Shown: one piece after another, positions 22,145 through 34,336 of the stretch
Layout of the letters: the number at the start of each line of letters is the position of its first letter
Position numbering within the stretch: the first letter of the stretch is position 1
Assembly (NCBI GenBank): GCA_021234155.1
Contig: JAJEKV010000216.1
Coordinates: forward strand, 496,001-560,000
From: Isoetes taiwanensis
Taxonomy: Eukaryota > Streptophyta > Lycopodiopsida > Isoetales > Isoetaceae
Direction of reading: 5' to 3'
DNA length: 64,000 nucleotides
Notes under the pieces: generated by a model
What the model saw: only the letters and a program-made list of their open reading frames with translations
Told to the model about the DNA's origin: nothing
The model's database searches: none
Made by a program: the position numbers and the translations under genes

Positions 22145-22346
22145 TCAAACAAGGAGGGGGATAACTCCGGGATTGTGCACAAAGGCAAAAAAGGCTTCAA
22201 CTACAAAAGGAGAATTAGGGAGATAAGAAAGATAGTTAGATATGCACCATAAGACGAACCAATAAAAACTGGCTGAATATAGTCGAATTGTAAATGGAGC
22301 TCATGATGACAATAGAGAATGGCAAAGATGGGGTAAAGCAATGGTC
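22145..22346. repeat. Dispersed 200-bp repeat, copy 2
   Basis: It matches 8143-8337 in the same orientation: gggattgtgcacaaaggc at the start and ggggtaaagcaatggtcacc at the end. Similarity stops on both sides, so the repeat unit is about 200 bp. No coding role is apparent. Confidence 0.8.
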
Positions 22347-23540
22347 ACCATAGGAAGATGCCATAGAGGCAATTGTATTCCAAATCCTTGCAGTTTCTTT
22401 TGGTAATGCGATAACCATACTCTAGGTTGTACAAAAGCTTTCTCTTGAGCAAGTTATTGCCTCTTTATCAAAGAAGAGCGCAAATTGCAAAAGCAAGATC
22501 TTTCCTCTATGTGGCCGTAAAGGAAATGAAGAATCGAATCTGGCAACAACAATATAGCTGAAAGAAAGCCCGAATAAAGTAATATAGCTGGTCATTGTGC
22601 CTAAGATTATCGAAAGAAGAAGAATGACAAAGTAAATATAAAATATAAAGGCAAGAGTTTCACTTCGGGGAGGATATTGCTAAAGGGTGATTGAAACTCC
22701 AAGCAGTCAATCAATGGACTAGGAAAAGAATCAAGAATATTACTCATGTCATAGGTTCTTAGGCCTTAGATAAGAAGTATATTCACATATATAATAGATG
22801 TATAGAAAGTTACCAAAATGATCCTCGCATCTCTTCATTGAATCAATGATATAGCCTCATATAGATCGTCACATCTAAGGGACACCTCTTCATTGAAAAT
22901 CTGACCTATAAATGTAACCATACTGATGGCTTTTCTCAACACAAGCAAACCATATTATTTTCAGCATTGTGCCTTTTTTTTGAAGGACGGAGACACTTTT
23001 TATTGACAAGAATAAAAGGCTTAATCTGAATGCAATGCGGGACTAAAACCCTAGTGGATAGGCTCACCCAACTAGGCACAAACACCCGATCTATGCATAA
23101 GAAGAACAACGTAAATATGTCTGCCAAATTATCTCTTTTTTTATCATCCCCTAGAGATGAGCAACAATAAGCATTGTGCCTTTTGATGTGATAAAACATA
23201 GTGTAGTATCGAAATGCACCAGTTATGAAGCTTTGATTCCTCAAAATTGTTCTCAAGTATTACTTTTTCGATAACAAATATCTAAACTATATAATTGTGA
23301 TAGGCAAGATTCTTTTAGAATATGCTATACAAATTCTCATTTGATTTATTGACACGTTAGCTTATCTGTTTGTAACACATTTAAGCTAAATTTTTAACAC
23401 GTGTCCTCAAATACTTGTGGTTCAAATAAAAACAATCGGATTTAGATCCGTGATCAATTGGATGCGGCCAAAGAACCTCTGTGATGTGAAATGTCTGGAT
23501 CAAATTACCGCCGAGTTAGTTAAAATTGGTACAAATTTCA
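22347..23540. other. Intergenic, nothing recognised
   Basis: The stretch is AT-rich with short frames only. No RNA gene or motif could be supported. Confidence 0.5.
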
Positions 23541-23558
23541 AACCTCAGTATCCTTTGG

Positions 23559-23660
23559 TATCCTCTATTCAATATTGGGGTATCCATGATTTCCCATCCC
23601 ATCGTTCGGTATCCTCTATTCAATATTCCGTATCCATGATTTCCCACCCCGATAAAATTC
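23559..23660. repeat. Tandem duplication of about 55 bp
   Basis: The sequence ggtatcctctattcaatatt...tatccatgatttcccaycc occurs twice in direct orientation with few differences. Confidence 0.85.
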
Positions 23661-23767
23661 ACCTCTAAAGACGATGGCGAGCCCTTTGAAACCCATAATT
23701 AATAGCCGTGGATGCAAATGTCCGGGATTTGAAGGCCTGTTTCGTGACAATATAGTTGTATCTCAGC

Positions 23768-23873
23768 GGTGTAGAGGATCCAGCTGAGATTTATCAAAGA
23801 TTCTGTTGAATCCAGTGCAGGTGTAGAGGATCCAGCTCAGATTTATCAGAGATTCTGTTGATTCCAGTCTACG
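23768..23873. repeat. Tandem duplication of about 51 bp
   Basis: The unit gtagaggatccagctsagat...gattctgttgawtccagt is present twice side by side with about four differences. It lies about 30-80 bases upstream of a TATA-like box. Confidence 0.85.
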
Positions 23874-23899
23874 TGTAAGCTTTTTTTTGGGATTCCTCT

Positions 23900-23912
23900 G
23901 GGTATAAATAGA
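23900..23912 (+). promoter_or_regulatory. Possible TATA box
   Basis: ggtataaatagag matches a plant TATA box and follows the duplicated 51-bp unit. No credible coding frame follows within about 700 bp, so it may belong to a repeat or a lost gene. Confidence 0.3.
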
Positions 23913-26775
23913 GATAGAGGGCAGAGGTTCCTCGTTACATTTCGAGTGTATGCCGCTCCATATTCCTCTGGTATAAGGTATGCATCCTATTTCTTTCGGT
24001 CGAATTGCTTCATCTGTTTTTGTGCTTCATCGTTCGTCATTTTGCTAGACCTTAGCCCACGACGGTACTCCTCGGGCAATCTATGACTGCCGTATGTCTT
24101 ATCTGGATTCGCCGCCGAATTTGGTGATAGATTATCGAAATAGAACCTCTAGGGAAGCACGAGATAGATTAATAACCTCTATAGCAAACCGGTATAGATT
24201 ATAGAAATAGAACACAGTATGGGAAGCCCGAGGCAACAAACTGGCCCGAATAGGCTCTTAAGATACCACAGTAGGTGTTAGTAGTTAATAAGAATTATGT
24301 GGAATAACTCTGTGAAAAAATCATCTAGTGTCATCGGCATTTTTGAGCCATGGTCGTATTTCCGCTTTGTCTGCTTAAACGGGCATATTATCCCCGAAAG
24401 ACAAATCGCATCATTGACCTTAGAAGAAAATAATGAAGAAATGCTCCCCTTTTGAACCACGAATACATGCATGGACGAGTCGGACTATCGGGACCAAAAA
24501 GAAGAGAGAAGAAGGAGGTTCTTACTTTTTACGTTGGACTAATCTAATCGGGGAAAAAAAGACTTAAAAGTAATAAGAAGAAGAATAGAACTGCTTTGAT
24601 TTTTATTTTACTCCTAATGAACCTACTATAGTACCTTTGTGCAAAAATGGCCGGACGGAGTGTCGTTTGGCTAGGGTTTCGTATTTACCTTGCAAGCCCT
24701 ATTCAAGAAAAGAAGATTGAAAAAATGCAAAGCCATGTTAAAGAAATGCTAGGCATTTTTTTTAGAAGCCCTAGCAGAATGTGCCTGCGCCGAGGCAGGG
24801 CCTGGTGCTCTTGCATTTCCATTGCAGTCACTGAATGAAGCTACTAATTAGCCGGATTCTTCAAACTAGCCCATATCTAAGATCTAGTGGTCAAGATGTA
24901 GAGCAAAAAGTAGACTAGATCCAAGGAGACTAAGACAATGGGCTCACATACATTCTACCTAGACATAGACACATACACTTATGTATGTGAATGCACCACC
25001 AAATGACAGTGCAAACAAAGCCAACTAGTTGCAAAAAAAAAACAAAATGGACATACAAAAAAACACGTACACTTTTGTATACACCACCAAATGATAGTGC
25101 AAAACAAAGCCAACTACTTGCAAAAAAAAAGCCACTACCATGCATTGCCATGCGGAGGAAAGTGAGATGTTAAATAAAAGGTATAACAGTGAAAGATAGA
25201 AAGCTAGTCTCATGAACAGCTATTAATTAGATTCCCACTACAAAGTGTAGAAAAAACGAATTAGTTTCATATGTACCACATTTTTAAATCGAATCGATGT
25301 TTCTTTTATATTCATAACAGACCAAGCGTTGAGGTAGATAATTTGGGTCCTCAAGATTTTGAAATGCCAAATTCATATTGTTCGAGATGTTTGCTAACTA
25401 AGTTAAACATGAGTCATGTTATTTCTTGCGAACTGAAACTTGCATTTAACATTTAGGCCTATCATTTAAGTATCGTAGTCCGAGAGAAAAAAAATATGGC
25501 AAGAACATTGAAACTGAAAAGGCAACAATATCAATCTTTATCTTTACCAAAGCCAAGCATGTGATATGAGGCTCAAACGGCTTCTTCCGAGGTTGATCTT
25601 TGCAGCCGCCATGTTCGAGATGCTTCGTTTCTTTTGAAGAATTGGGATGGTTCTTCAAGACACTTAAAGTGCTCATAAAAGCCTTGCATGCACCCAATTT
25701 TGTCAAATTCTCCGTCATATGCTTACCAAATCGCCTGCGTGTCATAGGACGAGAATTTGATGATATAGGCTAGAAAGTGGAGTAGGGAGCTTCCATGCAA
25801 TAAATGATGAATAAGCAGAAAACGTTACATGTTTTCAATTCTGTTCTGTAGAAGCGCCCATCCTACTGAGCAGTCTTTATGGCCCAAACTAAAGATATTT
25901 GTTGTTCTTTAAAGGAAAGAAAGAGGGTTTGGAATATGAAAAGGCAAGACACATAGCTCGATTTGGCTTACGTCTAAAATCTGTCTAGTGGCATATTATA
26001 GTTGGATTTAAAGCTTCATTTCATTACTTGAGTGTTTGACCCGTTTTCCTTGAGGCGGCACCTTGCCCTTTTGTGAATCTCCATTTTTCTTTGTGGTGCA
26101 TATGTAGCCTTCTTAAATTTTCTTCCAAATTGACATCTATTCTTCTTTCTATCAAATGATCCGTGCAATCTTTTTACCTATTCCTATCGTATTTTGCCAA
26201 TTTAAGAGCTGAACCTTTTCAATTCATATCCGCCGATAGTAGAACTATCGCCATCGCCATCATTTTTGAACTTCTCTAGGTGGTTACAAACCACTTCACG
26301 TGCAAATCTAATTCAAAAAATTTTATCAAATGCTAGGCATTAGTGATAATTCCCTAGTGAACATGGTTGGAAAAAAAAAAAGTTCATGGCTTAGACTCCA
26401 TGTTATACTAATAGAAATATTGGTCTTAGCATTCCTAGAGTAGATGTTGACTTAGGGGTGTGAAAATTATGATTTGTTATAGAAATAGTTTCATCTTTTA
26501 CTAGTGATGCCTTTTCCCTTGATTTATTATGTTATTGTGTATCCAGGATATGTATGGTTTAAATTATACATCCAACTATGTGCTAGTAGTCGAGGAATGA
26601 GTAAGACAATACAGTGAAGAAAAAAGGTCATGTAAGTTATCCTTTACACCATTGCAATAGGGGATTCATATAGAAGTGAATTTTCTTTCACACTAGACAT
26701 GGCTGGATCGAAATGCATATCGTAGGACATTGGTATGCAAACTTGAGTGAGAAACAGAGAGAGAGAGAGTGCGTG

Positions 26776-26778
<3 letters not shown>
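23913..26778. other. Intergenic; small tandem repeat at 24957-25130
   Basis: A unit of about 95 bp (tacacttwtgtat...caccaccaaatgayagtgcaa...gccaactasttgcaaaaaaa) occurs twice at 24957-25130. Open frames at 24647-24838 and 25745-25446 (minus) are not recognised and have no supporting features. Confidence 0.5.

Positions 26779-26840
<62 letters not shown>
26779..26840. repeat. (GA)n microsatellite
   Basis: About 31 uninterrupted AG units, with an imperfect extension from 26757. Arg/Glu-rich frames across it are artefacts. Confidence 0.98.
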
Positions 26841-26841
<1 letters not shown>

Positions 26842-27540
26842 ACATTAGACAATGTGAAGCGTCAAACACGATCCAAATTAAAACTCAAAGATATACAAAT
26901 TTGATTGAGGAACAGAGTGAGATACGGCGAACACGATCGGAGAGAACATGCAAGACGACACCGAGAGATGAGGAGTACTACTTTTAGTACTGTAGGATCC
27001 ACATCTACTAACACATTTACAAATCAAGACACATGTATATCTGTAGAGGGTATACCTTGAATAACAGCAATGAATTATATTCATATGGATATTCATCCAT
27101 CTCAAACATGTTCCGTTATGATGTAGCACTAGACGCAAGCTCGATGGGTGCATACTCTAATAGAACATCAGAAAGTATTAGCACATACAAACACTTACAA
27201 ATTGAGAATAATCGATCAAGCTGAATTAAAAACCAACTCTACTAGGGTTAGGTTGCACAAACGATGTCCATGCCGATGTCAATGGGTACTTTTTTCAACT
27301 TGTGATGCTTTACTAAATTCAGATGCTATTGAGGCAGGATGTCACACATACTATTAGAGTGTCGTCAGATGTGACTGGAGATAGAAGGCAGGAGAGATTG
27401 ATAGAAATTGCTAGAAAGCATCGAGATAAGAATAGAGTTGATGAACAAGTGAATCATAACGAGCAAGTGGTTGTATGGGACTAGAATGGATACACACAAA
27501 TCCAACACAACGAAATTGTGTGCTAGTCCCATAAGAGAAC

Positions 27541-29170
27541 AATGTATAATAGAGGATTTAGAACAATCTTCAAGGCATTGGCAAGCTCAAGTGCAACGTA
27601 TGAATTAAACAATAAAGCCGCACTTATGCAATGGGCATGTGGAATAAGAGATGTACATATTGCCATATTCTATTGTTCGGTGTTGAACAGAATGGGTATT
27701 CTTTGCAACAATGGGAGATGGTTATTGCCACCGCTACCCCCTTTGCCGTGACCTTCGAACAATTTGTATAACAACCCAAGTTTCAATACCTAGTATCTAG
27801 GAGAGTAAACAATTTATTTTGTTTTTAGTGTCTTTGGGAGTTGGCCGGCGGGTTCGTGCCTTTGGATTTCCCTCATTTGTGACTATCACGGGACATACAT
27901 ATCACCGCTTGCTCCCAATGTCGGACCACGAAATCCTATACATTGGTATGTCTATGATGAGTCATAACGTTATACAATTTTGGACATTTGGAGGTACCTT
28001 TCCGGTGGATTGGATTAGTTGGTTCGGTTACGAACCAAATAAATCCATTTATTCGAAAACAACCATACTATGGGAACCGTGCATGTGCCATCCGGATATA
28101 TAATTCGGGGGGAGCGGTTGGCGATGAAAATTGCTGCCATTGCAGAGGTCGTAATATCTGCCTAAATCAGACCTCGAATTGCTGGTTTTGGGTCCGAATG
28201 AGGAGAGCCGACCTTCATGAATATTCTTGATCCAATATATGAGGCGCTACAATATCCAGCTTTTCTATCGCATGGTACATTAGGTTGGGGGCCCGGAAAT
28301 GAGCATGGGTTGACATAATTGCAAATGGTATAGGGCAAGATTATTACATGAAGATCGATTCTTACATCTAGGTCATTTGTGTGGAGAGTATTTAGTCGAT
28401 ATGTATTCAAGAGTAGAAGATGCACGATTGAATTATTTTAGGACACCGACTTTCAAAAAATAGGAGGACGCCTTGATGATGAGGATTACTTCTGAGCGGG
28501 AAAATGATGACCGAATGATACTATTTTGCCCGCATCATTCCTAGGATGTAAGAGATGCAAGTTGCGGATGTCTTGGCTCTTTCTAGAGCAAAAAGGCAGC
28601 CCCTACGCTATTTATCACGATGACAACAAATCTGGTGGCGGAATACGACTTGCACTCAACCACGGACAAGCATTGCCGATGTGCCTATAATCGTTGTTCG
28701 ATGCTTTCATGGAAGGTTATAGCGGCTAAAAGAGCTACTCACGCAAATTCTTTCAAAGATGTGTCCTATATGATATTACGTTATAGAATTTCAAAAGCGA
28801 GGATTGCCACATGCTCACCTTGTGTTGCGTCTTTAACCCGATATACCAATTGTGAAGATCGAACAAATTATCTCTGCTGAACTTCCAATGAGACCCGGTT
28901 AGCGGTCAAGTTGAAACATTTATGATACATAGACATACGAGAAAGATGCTCTGCGCAAATAACACACCTTGCATTTATGACTATCCAAAACCTATAAATC
29001 CACGAACCCATCTTGACTCAAGAGGTTATGTAAAATCGTATGAGGTCCGCAGATGACGATGGGTTGTTCCATATAATGCTTTTCTTCTCCACGAACTAGA
29101 TTGTCATATTATGGTGGATATTGCATCCTTTGTTCATGTCTTCTCTTATCTCTATGGATACATATACAAG
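27541..29170 (+). pseudogene. Helitron Rep region (HUH nuclease) relic
   Basis: Frames around 27720-27900 give LPPLPPLP and GHTYHRLLPMSDHEILYIG, matching the Helitron block with (G).(V)YHR.G.LLP....Y.QLYIYD. Around 28790 the plus strand reads EFQKRGLPHAHLVLRL, the hallmark QKRGLPHAH motif that supplies the HUH metal ligands. Around 28990-29170 follow YDYPKPINPRTHLDSRGYVK, VPYNAFLLHELDCHIMVDIA and YLYGYIYKGF (canonical VPYN..LL..(F)..HINVE...KYLYKYI.KG). The frame is broken repeatedly. Rep would nick and join DNA ends during rolling-circle transposition. Confidence 0.85.
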
Positions 29171-29689
29171 GGATTCGGCGGTACCAATTTCCAAGTAACT
29201 CAAAGAGAGGCATGCGGTTGATGCACAAATCCTATTGAGAATTAGTGAACAGAGAATACACGACGAGACGGATTAATTCGAAAAATGAATCAACAACGCA
29301 GGAAAGATCGGCACCCGGGGAATGAAATCTGAGACTACATAAAGGCACGATACATGGTTGCGGAAGCATCCCGGAGGACAATGTCCTACCATATAACGGA
29401 TAAGGCACCCTCATCAAGTGTCTTCCATTGCATTTACCTTTGCCAAATTCCGTGTCACTTTTGGATCGCTATTTTTGCGACCCTTGGATTGACATTTGAT
29501 AGCATTACATATATTGATTACCACAAATAATATACATTGAGCATTATAGCACGGCCACGCAGGAGGCATAATTCACTTGGCTACTTAGAACAAGAGTTCA
29601 ACAGGATTCACTAGAAATATTGTTAGAAAAGATCAAAGACAACCTATAAGATGTAGAATACGTTTGTTATTACCTCGGGTGGGGAGGCA

Positions 29690-30180
29690 TTCTATTTAAG
29701 ACAAATTTTACTACATCAACTGCAAGAACATGGGGAAGAGCTCAAAGTGGTGAATGGTCGGCAACATCAAACATATCAGCAAGCAGAGGCACGAGGACTA
29801 CTTGTCGCACACAACGGCGATTACTAGTTATGGAAGAAGCAACAACATTATCCTTAAGTCCCACACAATTGCGCTTTTTATTTGCGATGCTTTTTGCTTG
29901 ATCGGGCACAGCCGATTGAAATATGGAACAAGTTCCGGATGCCTATGAGCCTTGATTTATTGGATCAATACTCAAGCGATGAGTCAATCGCATTCAATGA
30001 GTCTCTTCACTTGATTAATAGCATACTAACACAACATGGTACCAATATCATGGCATTTGGCATACAATTGCATTACCTCGTCTCTCGAGGGATGTCATGA
30101 ATGAACTAGCCTGATTTTCGAGGATCACGCAAAGATATATAAATACGCCATGCAAATGGCAAGCATGATGAACACTAACC
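29690..30180 (+). pseudogene. Helitron linker between Rep and helicase
   Basis: The plus strand reads FYLRQILLHQLQEHGEELKV then VNGRQHQTYQQAEARGLLV, corresponding to the conserved Helitron stretch F.LR.LL......SFEDLRTV.G..H.TF..A....GLL. It leads into the helicase part. Several frameshifts are present. Confidence 0.75.
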
Positions 30181-30224
30181 AATCGGATATATACCTCTAT
30201 ATACTGGGATCAATTAGAATTTCA

Positions 30225-31480
30225 ACAGAGTGAAGAACCAATTTTTGTGGATGGAAAAGCGGGCACAAGTAAAACATTCTTGCTCAATTGCGTATGCCTA
30301 TTACTACGTGGTAATGGACATATAGTACTCCAATGTGGCACTAAGGGACTTTGTATTATATCCGGGAGGTCGAACGGTCGTCCGCGAGAAAATAACACAG
30401 GCTTATACTCACTATTAGAGCGAAGTGCAGGGCAGCTCAATTTGCTCATTCAAGCAAAGGCTATAATTTGGGATGAATTTCCAATGGCCAATAGAGCGAT
30501 GATAGAGAGTGTGAACTATTTATTGCAAGAGTTATGTAGAAATAACCTGCCATTTGGAGGAAAGCACTTTATAGCATCTAGGGATTTCGGACAAGTAGCG
30601 CTGTCGTAAAGGAGTGGAAAAGCTCGCGTGATCAAAGCATCCATAAAGTCATCGCCATTAAATGGCAAACTTTTCGTGTGCTAAGGTTACATCGCCTTAT
30701 CTGAAATGCGAGGAGATGTCGAACTTATGCGGTTCGTTGATGACATAGGGAAAATTGGGAAAAACAAAAAGTGTCACTTTCGATATTTTCAAAATAACTA
30801 CCAATATTGTAGAATTTGAGCATTTTCTCTATGCACGATATCCTAAAAATCCACCGCATCGCGAAGGTAGAGCATCATTGACACCCATCAATAAGAATTT
30901 CAACGACTTCAATGAAGCGTGTACTAACTAAAGTCCCCACTTGTTAGCAAGTCATACTACTGATCCGATCACATTGCGAACAAGAGGAGGTCATTCATGA
31001 TCACCCCTATGCAACATCGGATTTCCTTAACAACTTCACCCGATTCGGCATTCCCGATCATGAATTAAAACTTAAGGTAGGAGCAATATGTCATATTATG
31101 AAACGTTTCGATATGGATAAAGGTCTCGTCAAGAATGCTAGAGTGATAATTGAATCAATGCATACAAAATTTGTAATGATAAGGGTATTGGGTGCATTAG
31201 GATACATGTGTATATCAATTTCTAGAATAGCTTTCTTCTACCAACCCGAGAATCGGCTATGGACTATCCACAGGAGCCAATTGCCTCTCCGACTGGCATA
31301 CTCAACCACTTTCAACAGTTGTCAAGGACTAACATTGGATCGCATTATTCTTGACTTACGCACAAGCGTCTTTGCACATGGACAAGCTGGCCAGATACAA
31401 CTCTTACACGGATAAAATAGAAGATGCACTTATCCCTTTCGGCCCAGAAAAACACAATGAGACAAACAACAAATGTGGTC
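30225..31480 (+). pseudogene. Helitron PIF1-like helicase relic
   Basis: Walker A is visible as VDGKAGTSKTFLLN (canonical GxAGTGKT; the second Gly is now Ser), followed by LLRGNGHIVLQCGTKGL, then AKAIIWDEFPMANRAMIESV (Walker B region, DE). A disrupted FGGK...FGQVAL comes next. The C-terminal part (31098-31415) reads DKGLVKNARVI, IAFFYQPENRLWTIHRSQLP, TTFNSCQGLTLDRIILDLRT and SVFAHGQ, and ends near TTNVVYKELL. Stops separate the pieces. Confidence 0.88.
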
Positions 31481-31660
31481 TATAAGGAACTCCTTTGTTA
31501 AAAGGTATATACTTTTATTTTCGGGCTATCTTTTGTGTTTAGTACATATGTGCAGGATATGTGCTCTATTCCAAACAAAAAAAGATGGAATGGAAAAAAT
31601 AGTTTATTCTTTAACGTGAGATTCGGACTTTTCCTAAGCTACTTGCTATTATAGGTAATA

Positions 31661-31686
31661 GTGCACGTGCAAAAGCAATATACTAG
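31661..31686 (+). other. Helitron 3' terminus
   Basis: A palindromic GCACGTGC precedes CTAG by 12 bases, and the next base is T. This agrees with the CTRR|T rule for Helitron 3' ends. The hairpin is short, so confidence is moderate. Confidence 0.5.
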
Positions 31687-31854
31687 TGTAGGAGCTTCTC
31701 CGTTGATGAGGTAAATAACCTTGTCCTTACAGCCCATGGGATAAATAGTTTGTTGTTTTACTACTATGATGAAAGAGATACATACAAACAAAAAGGGGGC
31801 TTGAAAGGTTGGAGAGAAAAGCAAATATACATGTCAAGAAATAACAAAATGTTG

Positions 31855-31947
31855 CATCATCGTGGTGTTAGTCTAGTGGTCGGACTTTCGAATCGGTATC
31901 CCCTTTTGAAGTTCACAAACCGCCCGACTACCATTGGATGTAAAAAA
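31855..31947 (+). repeat. SINE-like repeat, copy 1
   Basis: It starts catcgtggtgttagtctagt, with A-box-like TTAGTCTAGTGG and B-box-like GAAGTTCACAAACC, then ccattggatgtaaaaaa as an A-rich end. It shares this plan with the following two copies. tRNA-derived SINEs of plants look like this. Confidence 0.65.
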
Positions 31948-31974
31948 GGGGGTGGGGGAACATTCATCTTGATG

Positions 31975-32066
31975 GTTGTTTGGTGGTTAGGCTATCGATC
32001 TATGATGTTTCCCTATCGAAGCTCAAACCCCATTGGCGCCATTGGGTGCAATGAGTAAAAAAAAAA
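31975..32066 (+). repeat. SINE-like repeat, copy 2
   Basis: The plan is gtggttaggctatcgatc, then ccctatcgaagctcaaaccc, then cattgggtgcaatgagt with an A10 tail. The 3' half matches the element at 48989-49062 closely. Confidence 0.65.
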
Positions 32067-32093
32067 GAACGATGATGGAGAGAATGATGTAAA

Positions 32094-32196
32094 CATCGCG
32101 GTGTGGCCCTCTTGGTCGAGACTTTTGAATCAGTGGCATATCCTTTCAAAGTTCACAACCCACCGACTATCATTTGGATGTTTAACAAAAAAAAAG
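32094..32196 (+). repeat. SINE-like repeat, copy 3
   Basis: It starts catcgcggtgtggccctctt and continues with caaagttcacaacccaccga, catttggatg and an A-rich tail. Copies 1-3 lie head to tail within 350 bp. A fourth head (gtttagtggttagcattaga) may follow at about 32219. Confidence 0.62.
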
Positions 32197-32259
32197 AGAA
32201 AAACACTCATCGCAGTTACTGTTTAGTGGTTAGCATTAGAGGCCAGATGAGATCTCGTT

Positions 32260-33872
32260 TTGTCCTTCTAAGGGAAATGCCACATCACATTACGTATTCT
32301 TCCATGTCATCATTTTTCATGTATTTATTTGAAAATAAAACCCAGCAATCCAACAACCGAACCCAACAACCTTAACCACCCGTTAACCACCCATGAAATA
32401 AATGCACCTAACAATATGACGAAACAAAATTTGAATTTTGGTCTTCACATGTACGTGTGTATGACGAGAAGAAATTTTGAATTTTGATCAGGACATATAG
32501 GTGACGTGTACTTGTGGAGACACGAAAATATGATGTTTACTTGGTGGAGACAAGATTTCGGCGAAAAGTGCAATCGTGGACCCTCCCTGAAATTCGTTGT
32601 TTTGGCTCCAAAACTTATCAAAATTAGAAATCCATTTCAAAGAATGGCACTGGCGCTATCTCGTTCCCTCCATGGTAAATTCAAGGTTCAATTCCTTGAA
32701 AGGGAATTTTTGGGAGCTCTTCTAAAGCGGATCTTCAATGGCGATATTTGGTGTCTTTTGCCATCAAGAGATTATGGCCCAAAGTCGGTCTAGAAGAAAG
32801 GTGGATCAAAGCCCCAGATTAGATGAGAATCTTTTTTGAGAATTATGGGTGCAAAGCATTCGAGGATATATGTGCAAGGGGACATATTTATCCTAGAGAT
32901 CCTATAACAAAGTCGGGTTTCGATTTCAATTTCATGTCGAGGTCTTATAAAATTTATGTGTGAAGGAAAACAAGGCTTGTTAGGATCTTGTGAGAACATG
33001 ACCAATTACATACAACAATTGTGTTTTAGATTGCAAGACACACACGAGAATAATTAAGGAAAGTGAGCAACAAATGAGCATAGTGGCGAGAGAAGAAGAG
33101 AAACAAGGTGTCACAAGACAGAGGGTTGCCCTCTCAGGGACCCAAGAGGGTGTTTTATATTTCTTGATTTTTTCATATCAATTTCTTTTTAGAATGTATT
33201 GAAACATGCTTTGGGCTAGTTATATTAGTAATGAAAATTGTAATGGGATTTATGAATAAAGAAGAATTTCGTTTCTTAGTCCAAAAGTTCTACGTTATTA
33301 TGGAGGTCAATTCATACAACTAAGGAAGAAAAAGGGAAACTACTAATAACTTCATGCTATTAGGCTTGAACTTTTCAATCATTCATGAATAGTGCTTGGC
33401 ATTCGTATATCACAACCACCATAGGAGGTGTGTTTTCATGTGACTTGATTGGTCGTTTCATGTATCAGTCTTATTAATGGCCTAAATAGAAAAACTGCTT
33501 TTCTACTATTTTGTTTTCTTTTTGTTTAGATTGCACATGTCTAGAGAACCAAATGTTCAAAAGTTCAATATTTTCTGAAGTTCAATGTCTGAACCAAATG
33601 GAATTGACATAATCATGTTCTTAATTTTGTATATGGTGTCTGATTCTTCACTTCTTTCTGACAAAGGGGTTGGTTTATCAAAAGCTAATCGACTTGAAGA
33701 TGAAATGTCTTCCAATCTAGGTATGCATAGTATTGTTGTAGGAAATAGTTACGTTTGTAGTCTTGTCAAGTCAATAGTCAGTGAGCTATTTGGTTTTCAC
33801 ATCAGTGTTAGTGCAACAACCAATTAAAGACCATGGGTAGCAATCACCCATGTAGAGGCTCATGTCTTGATC
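32260..33872. other. Intergenic; unrecognised open frames
   Basis: Plus-strand frames 32506-32793 and 33585-33827 are the longest. The second (ending ...SLVKSIVSELFGFHISVSATTN) looks protein-like and could be an exon, but no family is recognised. A short hairpin AGAGGG-TTG-CCCTCT lies at 33120-33134. Confidence 0.35.
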
Positions 33873-34040
33873 AGACCCACTGCAACTAACTGGCCATCGA
33901 TCCCTGCATCGTTGATGGAAGGAACCAAGACCCTTCGCAACTAAGCGGCCATCGATCTGTCATCGCTAATGGAAGGAACCAAGACCCACTGCAACTAACT
34001 GGCCATCGATCCTGTACTGCTGATGGAAGGAACCAAAACC
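33873..34040. repeat. Tandem repeat, three units of about 54 bp
   Basis: The unit agacccactgcaactaactg, then gccatcgatc and tgatggaaggaacca, begins at 33873, 33928 and 33982. Unit length is 54-55 bp, with a few substitutions per unit. Both strands stay partly open across it. Confidence 0.9.
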
Positions 34041-34336
34041 TTAAGATGGAACGTATTATCACACGTAGGAGCAATATCAACTAGTGGAGTGGACACCAAG
34101 AACCTCTTATACTTTTCTCATGTCACATCTTCGGGCCTATCATTATGCACTGCACTCTAATACTTCTAGTAAAGGTGAAATTCCTCAGGACCAAAGGCTG
34201 ACTTCTCCATGAGAATTTTCAACAACACTTTTTATGATGGTCATTTACAATGCATGAACTTGATTTAGCTTCCTGCATGTTGATCATCTTCCTTCCCTTT
34301 TGAAAGCCTTGGCTTGAGAGACCTCACGATAAAAAT

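Larger units (their letters stand above)
27238..31686 (+). mobile_element. Decayed autonomous-type Helitron (Rep/helicase)
   Basis: A single RepHel gene can be followed on the plus strand from about 27540 to 31480, broken by many stops and shifts. The 3' end fits a Helitron: GTGCACGTGC (31661-31670, palindromic GCACGTGC) followed by CTAG (31683-31686) and T. A TCTACTA at 27238-27244 could be the 5' terminus, but this is weak. No terminal inverted repeats or target duplication are expected for this class. The copy is much older than the interval between LINE 1 and its target copies suggests for that insertion, judging from mutation load. Confidence 0.82.

Noticed and set aside
26713-26987. Arg/Glu-repeat open frames
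   Set aside because: They are translations of the (GA)n microsatellite.
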